Assembly: GCA_025353085.1 (NCBI GenBank)
Contig: JANXRI010000043.1
Coordinates: 1-8,696 of the forward strand
Length of the DNA stretch: 8,696 nt
Source of the DNA: Betaproteobacteria bacterium
GTDB taxonomy: Bacteria; Pseudomonadota; Gammaproteobacteria; Burkholderiales; SG8-41
Reading direction: 5' to 3'
This document shows positions 1 through 6,295 of the stretch, piece by piece. Position 1 is the first letter of the stretch, and every line of letters begins with the position of its first letter. Below the pieces are notes generated by a model. The model saw nothing but the letters and a program-made list of their open reading frames with translations. It was not told the origin of the DNA and made no database searches. The position numbers and the translations under genes are program-made.

Positions 1-217
1 CGACACCCTTGTCACGGCCGCTGGTCGGCACGTAGTGATCGTTGAACGCAAAAATTTGCCGCGGGCGAAACACCGGGTGCCGCTGTTCGGCAAGCGCTGC
101 AAACGCATGCGACGAGCCTTCATGGATTAGCGCTCGGTCCACGTACAGCAGAAGTTCGCCGTCTTCTTCCGCGACCTTGTGCCGGTCCCAAAGCTTGTCG
201 AACATGGTTTTTGCCAT
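1..217 (-). CDS. LeuC/aconitase-family dehydratase large subunit, N-terminal fragment
   Basis: Partial gene: the 5' end is here and the rest lies beyond base 1. The 72 visible residues start MAKTMFDKLWDRHKV, continue through LLLYVDRALIHEGSSHAF, and reach NDHYVPTSGRDKG. This matches the N-terminus of 3-isopropylmalate dehydratase large subunits (typically MAKTLYDKLW, then a Tyr-Ile-Asp-Arg-His-Leu-Ile-His-Glu stretch and a Asp-His-x-Val-Pro-Thr motif). Such enzymes carry a 4Fe-4S cluster and isomerise or hydrate hydroxy-di/tricarboxylates in the cytoplasm; the cluster cysteines would be outside the window. ATG at 217 is preferred over ATG at 220 because the GGAG at 226-229 is then 8 nt away rather than 5. 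It is the last visible gene of the operon, 45 bp after the secreted-protein gene. LeuC, homoaconitase or dimethylmaleate/citraconate hydratase cannot be separated on this fragment. Its setting beside a transporter and FAH protein argues for a catabolic paralogue rather than leucine biosynthesis. Confidence 0.85.
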   Translation of the reverse strand, partial: MAKTMFDKLWDRHKVAEEDGELLLYVDRALIHEGSSHAFAALAEQRHPVFRPRQIFAFNDHYVPTSGRDKGV

Positions 218-262
218 CATCGAATCTCCATTTGCAGCCGCGGTCACTCGGATCAGTGCAGG

Positions 263-916
263 TTAGCGCGCGCAGCCGCCGGTGTCTTTGCCACAAATAA
301 AGGTCACTTCGTTGGTGCCGGCGGGCAGCGGCCAGATATACATTTTGGTAAAAAACAAGTCAGGCTTGCACTGCCCGCTGGGGCTGCCGTTAACGAGCGC
401 GGAGGTGAACACGAGACCCCTGATGCCGACGTGCTGGCAATCGTCGACGACTACGCCATACAGCGTCACGCTAAAAGCGTCATCCGGCGTGTTGAGCGTC
501 TTGGGACTGATGCAAAACAGCGAAAAATCGAGCCGCTGCCCTGAGTCCGCCTTGTAGATATTTTCCACCGCCGCCGTGTCTATGCCTTTGAAATCGGGCG
601 CCCGCGCGTAGCTCCTGATTACCTGACTCACCAGGCCTTCGAGCTCCATCTGGTCGAGCGAGGCGCGGCGGTTGAACGTCCCCAGCACTTCTATGAACGC
701 CTCAACCTGCGGCTTGGTGAGGCGCTGGGCAGCCTTGTCAGCGGGCAAATGCCGATTGGGCCGGATGTAGTTGTCGTACCAGTCGACGATCGGCTCGAGG
801 CTCTTGCTCTGCCCAACCGGGCTGGCGCAGCCGGGCGCCGCGAATACCACCCCGTGCCACATTCCCACCGCCGCCGCCAAGAGCAACATGCGCATCAAGA
901 TATTTTTCCTCGCCAA
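263..916 (-). CDS. Secreted six-cysteine protein of unknown function
   Basis: I do not recognise this 217-residue protein. It begins with a classic Sec signal peptide: basic MARKNILMR, a hydrophobic core at about residues 9-25, and a plausible cleavage after VFA (residue 26). The mature part has six cysteines (30, 135, 160, 183, 208, 215), five of them in the C-terminal 85 residues, which suggests disulfides in the periplasm. There are no further membrane segments. The start is a TTG at 914-916, chosen because the upstream minus strand has GGAGG 7 nt before it; ATGs at residues 8 and 10 lack that spacing and would trim the basic N-region. The sequence before Cys30 (Ala-Pro-Gly) is not a proper lipobox. 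The gene is 17 bp after the FAH gene and 45 bp before the LeuC-like gene, so it is probably co-transcribed with cytoplasmic enzymes. It is not TctC: it is too short and lacks that fold's recognisable motifs. Confidence 0.8.
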   Translation of the reverse strand: MARKNILMRMLLLAAAVGMWHGVVFAAPGCASPVGQSKSLEPIVDWYDNYIRPNRHLPADKAAQRLTKPQVEAFIEVLGTFNRRASLDQMELEGLVSQVIRSYARAPDFKGIDTAAVENIYKADSGQRLDFSLFCISPKTLNTPDDAFSVTLYGVVVDDCQHVGIRGLVFTSALVNGSPSGQCKPDLFFTKMYIWPLPAGTNEVTFICGKDTGGCAR

Positions 917-933
917 GACGCTACCTCCGCGGC

Positions 934-1914
934 CTATGCCTTAGGCTCATCGACTACCGCGTTCATCAACATGCCGATTTTCTCGACTTCGCATTCGATG
1001 ACATCGCCCGCGTTTAGATACCACTCGGGTCGCGTCAGCGCGCCGCCGCCGGGCGAGCCCGTCGAGATGATGTCGCCCGGCATCAGCGTCATTTGTGAAA
1101 TATAAGACACGAGCTTGGGAATCGACCAGATCATTTCACTCGTACTGCCTTCCTGCCTCAGTTCACCATTCACGCGCGTTGTGATGCGCAAATTCATCGG
1201 GTCGGGAATTTCGACCTTGGTGACGAGCCACGGGCCCATCGGCGCAAAGGTGTCGAACGCTTTGGCGAGCAGCATGTGGCCGGCCTGGCGCTCGAGTTTG
1301 CCGACGTCGCGCGCCGTGACATCATTAAGGATCGTATAGCCGGCGATCACGTCGTACGCTTTTTCTTCAGGCACGTTCTTGCATTGCCGGCCGATCACGA
1401 TCGCGAGTTCGGTTTCGCAATCGAGCTGCTGCGTCGCGCGCGGCTTGAAAATGTCACGGCCGGGGCCGACGATGCAGGATGGCACTTTGATGAAGCCGGC
1501 AGGCACGAGCCCTGCTGCTTTGCCGTCGTGCTTCGTGTAGTTCGGATAATTGCGGCCGATGCCGATGATTTTGCTGCCGCGCACCGGCGCATAGAGCCGG
1601 CATTCCGCGAGCGGCAAAAACAATTCATGGCCTGTGAGGCCGAGTGCGTCGGGTTCGGATTTCACGAGGTCGGACAGCCAGCCGTACGCCTCGGCCAGCG
1701 CTTCCCACGCCGGCGCGCCGGCATGCAGAAACTGCGCGATATACGCGGGCAGAAAAATCGCTGCAAGCTCGCGTCCTTTGGCGTTGCCGATTTCGTCGAT
1801 CAGATAACGTGCATAGCCGGCGCGCAGATCCGCGATTACGTCGTTGCCGACCAGCACGCCGAGTCGCGCCTGCGATGCTTTTTCGCCTTTACGGCTATAG
1901 CGCATTATTTTCAC
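934..1914 (-). CDS. Fumarylacetoacetate hydrolase (FAH) family protein
   Basis: 326 residues. The C-terminal two thirds show the FAH fold signatures: SKIIGIGRNYPNY (114-126), GFIKVPSCIVGPG (140-152), the metal ligands Glu167 and Glu169 in DCETELAIVIG, Asp198 in GYTILNDVTARD, Lys218 in LAKAFDTFAPMGP, and GDIISTGSPGG (280-290). The family hydrolyses or decarboxylates C-C bonds next to carbonyls in 2-oxo/acylpyruvate-type acids, using Mg2+ or Mn2+ in the cytoplasm. Residues 1-100 form the usual variable N-terminal domain. The start is GTG at 1912-1914, supported by GGGGAGG ending 6 nt upstream; the ATG three codons later would be too far from it. The gene follows a 150-bp spacer holding a palindromic element and is 17 bp ahead of the secreted-protein gene. 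Family assignment is firm; the substrate (oxaloacetate-like, acylpyruvate or 2-oxo-hydroxy acid) is unknown. Confidence 0.93.
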   Translation of the reverse strand: MKIMRYSRKGEKASQARLGVLVGNDVIADLRAGYARYLIDEIGNAKGRELAAIFLPAYIAQFLHAGAPAWEALAEAYGWLSDLVKSEPDALGLTGHELFLPLAECRLYAPVRGSKIIGIGRNYPNYTKHDGKAAGLVPAGFIKVPSCIVGPGRDIFKPRATQQLDCETELAIVIGRQCKNVPEEKAYDVIAGYTILNDVTARDVGKLERQAGHMLLAKAFDTFAPMGPWLVTKVEIPDPMNLRITTRVNGELRQEGSTSEMIWSIPKLVSYISQMTLMPGDIISTGSPGGGALTRPEWYLNAGDVIECEVEKIGMLMNAVVDEPKA

Positions 1915-1933
1915 GACTTACCTCCCCTCAAGC

Positions 1934-2059
1934 AACCGCCGATAGACGCCGATGAACGCGGATGAATTCCAGTGCGCGGAAAATCCGCATGGCAACGGAT
2001 CGATGAAATCGTTAATCTGACTTTCTTGTATCGGCGTTTATCGGCGTACATCGGCGGTT
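1934..2059. repeat. MITE/REP-like imperfect palindrome with 10-bp internal repeats
   Basis: Two terminal arms, 1934-1966 and 2026/2027-2059, are inverted copies of each other (27 of 33 positions match by eye). Both begin AACCGCCGAT at the outer end. Each arm is itself three degenerate copies of a roughly 10-bp unit, ACGCCGATRA. The interior holds a small perfect hairpin, GCGGA-AAA-TCCGC (1976-1988). The element fills the gap between the ketopantoate-reductase-like gene (stop at 2065) and the ribosome-binding site of the FAH gene (1921-1927). As RNA on the minus strand it would form a long stem-loop. I recall similar GATGAACGC-type repeats in other proteobacterial intergenic regions, but no copy number can be judged here. 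Confidence 0.75.
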
Positions 2060-2064
2060 CCGTT

Positions 2065-3123
2065 CTAAAGATTTGCAATGTGTTCCACGCCTGGCTTGAC
2101 TTCCCTGCGTTCAACTTTCTTGACGAGCGCATTCATGCTTGCGTGCAGCGGCGCGGGCACCCCGATCTCTACCCCTCTGGCCGCGACGAAACCATTGATG
2201 AAGTCCGTTTCGGTGCGACGCCCTTTAAAAATATCCTGCGCCATCGAGGGGCGCTGCTCTTCCGAGCGGGTTTTCGACAGCTGAATCAACTGATCCACAA
2301 TCTCGGCTTTCGCATCCATGCTGCCCTCGCCCGCGCGCGCGAGCGTTTCGGCGTCCATCACCTGCAATTTCTCGAGATGGAAGCCGAGCGCCTGACCGAC
2401 GCGCACCGCCTGGCCGCCCAGGCGAATGGATACGTCGCGCGGTCCTTCATTCAGATCGCGCTCGTTGCCTGACAAGCCGGTCGCAGCAGAGAGCCCGTTG
2501 CGCATCGAATTGATCACGAGTTTGGACCAGCGCTCGCCCCACAGATTGGTCGTCACTTTCGAGCTGTCGGCATGCTTGAGGATTGCCGCCACTTCGGCGG
2601 CGCGCGGCGTGACGCGGCCATGCACTTCGCCGACGCGATAGGTCGTGTAATGGTCGCCGCCCATCGGCATTGTCCGCTTCACGTGTCCGGGCGCATAACA
2701 CTCGGAGGCCAGCAGGCTCACGATGGTGCCGAGAACTTTGCCCCAGCCGACGATCGCCGCGATGCGCTCTTCGTTGATGCAATTTTGCAGCGACACCACA
2801 TAGCCGCCGGGCGCAAGGTACGGCTTGATCAAATGCGTCGCCCATTCGGTGTCATATGATTTGACGCTGATGAATGCAATGTCGACCGGCCGCTCGCGCG
2901 TAAACTCCTGAACGTCGCTGATATGGCGCGCCGAGACCTTGATCGAATGAGTCTCAGCGGCTGTCAACCCCGTCAACTGCATGCCATGCGCGCGGATGTA
3001 TTCGACGTGCTCGGGCCACGGATCGACGAGTGTCACGTCCTCGCCGCCGCGCGCCATCAATGCACCGGTGTATCCACCGATTGCGCCGGCGCCCACGACT
3101 ACTATGCGTTTTCCGCTACTCAT
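2065..3123 (-). CDS. Ketopantoate reductase (PanE/ApbA) family protein
   Basis: 352 residues, longer than the roughly 300 of E. coli PanE. The N-terminus has the Rossmann NAD(P) loop VVVGAGAIGGYTG (8-20). Then come SVKSYDT (86-92) and QNCINE (113-118, where PanE usually has Gln-Asn-Gly). The catalytic block is WSKLVINSMRNGLSA, with Lys201 matching the PanE catalytic lysine and Asn205/Asn209 the conserved asparagines. SMAQDIFKGRRTETDFING follows, with Glu305 matching the conserved substrate-binding glutamate. The family reduces 2-oxo acids to 2-hydroxy acids with NAD(P)H; PanE itself makes pantoate for CoA. In this catabolic setting it more likely handles another 2-oxo or 2-hydroxy acid. ATG at 3123 has GAGAG 7 nt upstream, and that site overlaps the stop of the preceding gene (11-bp gap), which suggests translational coupling. 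Confidence 0.92.
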   Translation of the reverse strand: MSSGKRIVVVGAGAIGGYTGALMARGGEDVTLVDPWPEHVEYIRAHGMQLTGLTAAETHSIKVSARHISDVQEFTRERPVDIAFISVKSYDTEWATHLIKPYLAPGGYVVSLQNCINEERIAAIVGWGKVLGTIVSLLASECYAPGHVKRTMPMGGDHYTTYRVGEVHGRVTPRAAEVAAILKHADSSKVTTNLWGERWSKLVINSMRNGLSAATGLSGNERDLNEGPRDVSIRLGGQAVRVGQALGFHLEKLQVMDAETLARAGEGSMDAKAEIVDQLIQLSKTRSEEQRPSMAQDIFKGRRTETDFINGFVAARGVEIGVPAPLHASMNALVKKVERREVKPGVEHIANL

Positions 3124-3134
3124 GCTTTTGCTCT

Positions 3135-4160
3135 CTATTTAAGTTGGGCCACGATAGCTTGGGTCATTGCGCGTGTGCCGGCGGTTCCGCCAAGATCGCG
3201 CGTGACGTGCGTCTTTTCACTGAGCACCGCCGATAATGCGCGGTCGATGCGCTGGGCCGCTGCATTTTCGCCGATATAGCGTAACAGCATCAGCGCCGAC
3301 AGGATGAGGGACATCGGGTTGGCGAGATCCTTGCCCGCGATATCGGGCGCGCTGCCGTGCACCGCTTCAAACATTGCGCAGTCAGTGCCGATGTTCGCGC
3401 CGGGCGCGACACCCAGACCGCCAATGAGTCCCGCGCCGAGGTCGGAGACGATGTCGCCGTATAAATTCTGCAGCAGCAGGCCGTCGAAAGTTTCGGGCTT
3501 GATCACGAGTTCCATGCAGAGCGCGTCGATCACACGGTTGTCGAGTTCCATGTCGGGGTAGTCGCGCGCGACATCCTGCGCCACCTTCAGGAAGAGGCCG
3601 TCGGTCATTTTGAGGACGTTGGCTTTGTGCACGACCGTGAGCCGCTTGCGGCCAAGCTTCTTCAGGTATTCGAACGCGAATCGCGCGATGCGCTCGGACG
3701 CGCCACGCGTGATGCGCTTGATCGCCTCTGCGGTATCCGCGTCGACCATGCGCTCGATACCCATGTAAAGGTCTTCTGAATTTTCGCGGAAGATGATGAA
3801 ATCGACGTTCTCAAAACGCGATTTGACGCCGGGATAATTCTTGATGGGACGCACGGCGGCATAAAAGCCAAGCTCCTTGCGCAGACCGATAGCGACGCTC
3901 GGGTAAACGCGGTCGCCGACGGTTACAGGATACGGGTCGCCGAATGGCGTTTGAGTAGGCCCTTTCAGCGCCAGCTTGTTATTGCGGATCGATTCGATCA
4001 CTGATTCCGCCAGCGGACGGCCGGTTTTTTCTCTCGCGCGCATGCCCGCTTCGGCGACTTCCCACTCGACGGCGGCGCCGGCGGCGGTGACGATTTCGCG
4101 CGCCGACGCGGTGACCTCGGGGCCGATGCCATCGCCCGGAATCAAAGTGATACGATGCAT
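3135..4160 (-). CDS. Isocitrate/isopropylmalate-family beta-decarboxylating dehydrogenase
   Basis: 341 residues, full length for NAD-dependent members. It starts with ITLIPGDGIGPEV and has RKELGFYAAVRP (94-105), FRENSEDLYMGIE (124-136), the catalytic lysine Lys179 in HKANVLKMTDG, the metal aspartates Asp236 and Asp240 in NLYGDIVSDLGAG, and GGLGVAPGANIG (247-258). HGSAPDIAG (268-276) has Asp-Ile after the Pro, the NAD-type rather than NADP-type signature. The family oxidises and decarboxylates 2R,3S-malates to 2-oxo acids. The Arg-Glu-Asn-Ser-Glu-Asp motif with Tyr132 is isocitrate-like, not isopropylmalate-like. However, the substrate loop reads Ser88-Val-Ala90-Ile-Gly-Leu-Arg94, so the Asn of isocitrate dehydrogenase is Ala. 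A related acid is therefore possible. ATG at 4160 has only a weak ribosome-binding site (GAAAGA). The gene lies 36 bp after tctA. Confidence 0.92.
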   Translation of the reverse strand: MHRITLIPGDGIGPEVTASAREIVTAAGAAVEWEVAEAGMRAREKTGRPLAESVIESIRNNKLALKGPTQTPFGDPYPVTVGDRVYPSVAIGLRKELGFYAAVRPIKNYPGVKSRFENVDFIIFRENSEDLYMGIERMVDADTAEAIKRITRGASERIARFAFEYLKKLGRKRLTVVHKANVLKMTDGLFLKVAQDVARDYPDMELDNRVIDALCMELVIKPETFDGLLLQNLYGDIVSDLGAGLIGGLGVAPGANIGTDCAMFEAVHGSAPDIAGKDLANPMSLILSALMLLRYIGENAAAQRIDRALSAVLSEKTHVTRDLGGTAGTRAMTQAIVAQLK

Positions 4161-4173
4161 TATTGATCTTTCA
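4161..4173 (-). repeat. 13-bp direct repeat, copy next to the dehydrogenase start
   Basis: On the minus strand TGAAAGATCAATA directly precedes the ATG of the dehydrogenase gene. An identical 13-mer sits at 5716-5728, just upstream of tctA. Both are in the untranslated leader of consecutive genes, so they may be a shared weak ribosome-binding or RNA-binding site. Chance or a small duplication cannot be excluded. Confidence 0.5.
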
Positions 4174-4196
4174 AAACGAGCGCGCCATACCGTAAT

Positions 4197-5708
4197 CTAA
4201 GAATCGAGATCCTCGGGGCCGGCCTTCAACGCGCGCAATCGCGGCAGCACCACCGGCAGCAAAACCATCACCACCGTGAGTATCAATAGCGTAACGCAAA
4301 TTACGCTGCCGACGAACACGCGCGGATCGGCGCCCGATATCGTCATCGCCTGGCGGAACGACTGCTCCATGATACCGCCGAGCACGAGAGCCAATACCAT
4401 CGGCGCGAGCGGAATATCGATTTTCCGGAACAGGTAACCGACGACGCCAAACATCAACGCCATTTGCAGTTCGAGCGTATTGCCGTTGATCGAATACACG
4501 CCGATCGCGGAGATCGCAAGTATCAATGACAGCAGAATGCCAGTCGGGATATAAAGTATGCGCACGAACAGACCGATCAGCGGAAGATTCAATATCAGCA
4601 GCATGATGTTGCCGATATACATACTGTCGACCAGGCCCCACACGAGGTCCGGTCGCTTTTCAAACAGCAGCGGGCCGGGCTGAATCCCATACATGATAAA
4701 CGCGCCCATCAAAACCGCTGTCGCGCCCGAGCCCGGAATGCCGAGCGTAAGCAATGGCACCATCGCGCCGCACGTCGCGGCATTGTTCGCGGCTTCTGGC
4801 CCCGCAACGCCCTCGATCATGCCGGTGCCGAATTTTTCGGGCGTCTTCGACACGTGTTTTTCCACCGTATAAGACAACATGGTCGCAATCGTCGCGCCCG
4901 CGCCCGGCAGTACACCTTTGAAAAATCCGATCAGGCCGCCGCGAATAATCGGCATGACGGAGCGGCGCCATTCCTCGCGCGTGAGCCACAACTTGCCGGA
5001 GAGCCGGATGATTTCGGCCTTGCCCTTGATATGCTCCTCGAGATTGCTGAACACTTCCCCGATTGCAAACATGCCGACTACGACGACGAGAAAGCCGACG
5101 CCATCCTGAAGTTCGGGCACGCCCATCGTATAACGCGGCTGGCCGCTTTGCAGATCGATGCCGATCGTCGCCACCATCAAACCAAGCACGGTCGAAACGA
5201 CGCCCTTCGCCGCCGATTTGCCGGTCAACGACGACACGGCCGCGAGCGCGAACAGCATCAGGCAAAAATATTCCGCCGGACCGAACTTGAGCGCGATTGC
5301 CGCGAGCGGCACCGCCAGCAAGGTCAACGCAACGACGCCGAAGGTGCCGGCGAGGAATGAACCAATGGCCGACACTGCGAGGGCCGCTCCTGCCCGGCCA
5401 TTCTTCGCCATCTGATAACCGTCGAGCGCAGTCATCACCGACGAAGCCTCGCCCGGCGTATTGATCAGGATCGAGGTCGTCGAGCCGCCGTACATCGCGC
5501 CGTAATAAATGCCGGCCATCATAATCAGCGCGGACGTGGGATCCATGCCGAAGGTGATCGGGATCAGCAGACCGATGCCGGCAGCGGGCCCGATGCCCGG
5601 CAGGATGCCGATTATAGTGCCCATGAAACAACCGAGGAACGTGTACCACAGGTTGATTGGCATTAACGCGACGTTGAAACCGTTGAGTATGTGACCGAGC
5701 GTATCCAT
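4197..5708 (-). CDS. tctA: Tripartite tricarboxylate transporter large permease TctA
   Basis: 503 residues, the usual length for TctA. This is the main channel subunit of the TTT family, secondary carriers that import citrate, tricarballylate and related carboxylates using a cation gradient and a periplasmic binding protein (TctC). Diagnostic features are the first hydrophobic segment with GILPGIGPAAGIGLLIP (34-50), and the family signature at about 67-110: YYGAMYGGSTTSILINTPGE followed by ASSVMTALDGYQMAKNGRAG. Many more membrane segments follow (by eye about 10-12), and the soluble loop EEHIKGKAEI lies near 224-233. The N-terminal half and C-terminal half repeat the proline/glycine-rich motif (GFFKGVLPGAGATIATMLSY). 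ATG at 5708 has AGGA about 4-5 nt upstream. A 121-bp hairpin-rich spacer separates it from tctB. No tctC is seen in the window. Confidence 0.96.
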   Translation of the reverse strand: MDTLGHILNGFNVALMPINLWYTFLGCFMGTIIGILPGIGPAAGIGLLIPITFGMDPTSALIMMAGIYYGAMYGGSTTSILINTPGEASSVMTALDGYQMAKNGRAGAALAVSAIGSFLAGTFGVVALTLLAVPLAAIALKFGPAEYFCLMLFALAAVSSLTGKSAAKGVVSTVLGLMVATIGIDLQSGQPRYTMGVPELQDGVGFLVVVVGMFAIGEVFSNLEEHIKGKAEIIRLSGKLWLTREEWRRSVMPIIRGGLIGFFKGVLPGAGATIATMLSYTVEKHVSKTPEKFGTGMIEGVAGPEAANNAATCGAMVPLLTLGIPGSGATAVLMGAFIMYGIQPGPLLFEKRPDLVWGLVDSMYIGNIMLLILNLPLIGLFVRILYIPTGILLSLILAISAIGVYSINGNTLELQMALMFGVVGYLFRKIDIPLAPMVLALVLGGIMEQSFRQAMTISGADPRVFVGSVICVTLLILTVVMVLLPVVLPRLRALKAGPEDLDS

Positions 5709-5715
5709 GTCGTCC

Positions 5716-5728
5716 TATTGATCTTTCA
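5716..5728 (-). repeat. 13-bp direct repeat, copy upstream of tctA
   Basis: Minus-strand TGAAAGATCAATA, identical to the copy at 4161-4173. Here it is followed by GGACGAC and the tctA ATG. Its first two bases overlap the end of the perfect 11-bp hairpin (5727-5752), so folding of that hairpin stops just short of the ribosome-binding site. Confidence 0.5.
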
Positions 5729-5752
5729 CTAATTCGCGACAGCGAATTAGTG
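5727..5752. repeat. Perfect 11-bp inverted repeat, 4-nt loop
   Basis: CACTAATTCGC (5727-5737), loop GACA, GCGAATTAGTG (5742-5752). The stem is perfect. It is not followed by a T-run on either strand, so it is not a standard intrinsic terminator. It could be an operator for a dimeric regulator or an mRNA hairpin 18 nt before the tctA start. Confidence 0.8.
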
Positions 5753-5761
5753 CCATTCTCA

Positions 5762-5782
5762 CCCTCGCCTTTTGGGAGAGGG
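5762..5782. repeat. Imperfect GC-rich hairpin (REP-like)
   Basis: CCCTCGCC (5762-5769) and GGAGAGGG (5775-5782) pair with one mismatch around a TTTTG loop, followed on the plus strand by GCC and a run of seven Gs (5785-5791). The composition resembles the short intergenic REP-type hairpins common in betaproteobacteria. It is the middle of three hairpins between tctB and tctA. Confidence 0.5.
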
Positions 5783-5793
5783 CCGGGGGGGAT

Positions 5794-5829
5794 TGAGCGT
5801 TCAATCTGTCATCCATGATGAAACGCTCA
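5794..5829. repeat. 8-bp inverted repeat directly after the tctB stop
   Basis: TGAGCGTT (5794-5801) and AACGCTCA (5822-5829) are perfect inverted copies around a 20-nt loop that itself contains TCATCCATGA. The outer arm abuts the tctB stop codon (5830-5832). As RNA it would form a stem-loop at the 3' end of tctB, a likely block to exonucleases or a partial attenuator before tctA. No T-run follows, so full termination is not expected. Confidence 0.6.
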
Positions 5830-6288
5830 CTAGAAGCTGAGCAGGCCGGCCGGCAGCGACACGCCAAGTATCTTGACGAACAAGACATAGCTGCCCACCG
5901 CCCACAATACCGTGGTCAGCACATTGGCCACCCATTTGCCGGGGTTGAATACCGCCGTCATCGCGAGCAAGTACACCACCGTCGCGACGAGATAGCCCGC
6001 GCGGTCGAATAAGCCGAAATACAGTGCGGTCCAGGCGGTCACGCCGCCGATCAGCCATAAATGGCGCCGGCTTTCGGCCGGTGGTTTTTCAACTGTTACG
6101 GGATCCGCTTTCAACGTCTCGCTAAAAAGCAAAATGGCGGCGGCGATCAGCACGATACCCAACAATATCGGGAAGGCTTTCGGTCCGAGCGGATCGCCGA
6201 TTTCGAGCGTCGGGATCTGCGCCGTCGCATATAAATAAACCGCTGCCAGTAACAACGCCGCTGCACCAATGATGCGATCGATCATCAT
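5830..6288 (-). CDS. tctB: Tripartite tricarboxylate transporter small subunit TctB
   Basis: 152 residues with four to five hydrophobic segments (about 5-23, 39-56, 75-93, 96-113, 118-146), the size and topology of TctB, the small membrane partner of TctA in TTT carriers. Sequence hints are the first helix followed by GDPLGPKAFPILLGI (31-45), where the Gly-Pro and Phe-Pro dipeptides are typical of TctB, and the terminal GVSLPAGLLSF, like the usual Gly-Leu-Leu-Pro-Phe ending. The basic linker between helices 2 and 3 (SETLKADPVTVEKPPAESRR) is hydrophilic. ATG at 6288 (or the adjacent ATG at 6285) lies 7 bp after the stop of the ThDP enzyme and has no strong ribosome-binding site, so translation is probably coupled to the upstream gene. 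The gene order B-A fits TTT operons, with tctC absent. Confidence 0.9.
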   Translation of the reverse strand: MMIDRIIGAAALLLAAVYLYATAQIPTLEIGDPLGPKAFPILLGIVLIAAAILLFSETLKADPVTVEKPPAESRRHLWLIGGVTAWTALYFGLFDRAGYLVATVVYLLAMTAVFNPGKWVANVLTTVLWAVGSYVLFVKILGVSLPAGLLSF

Positions 6289-6295
6289 GTCGTCA

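Noticed and set aside
826..838. Lipoprotein lipobox at Cys30 of the secreted protein
   Set aside because: The residues before the cysteine are Ala-Pro-Gly; proline at that place and lack of Leu at -3 do not fit a lipobox. A standard signal-peptidase I site after VFA is more likely.
1276..1965. 229-residue open frame on the plus strand opposite the FAH gene
   Set aside because: Antisense shadow of a well-supported gene; no ribosome-binding site or family motif, and it runs across the palindromic element.
4660..5649. 329-residue open frame overlapping tctA on the same strand
   Set aside because: It is out of frame with tctA, is full of Arg, Gly and His typical of shadow frames in GC-rich DNA, and tctA has strong family signatures.
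5727..5752. Intrinsic terminator between tctB and tctA
   Set aside because: The stem is perfect but no T-run follows on either strand, and tctA downstream has no clear promoter of its own, so it is reported as an inverted repeat instead.
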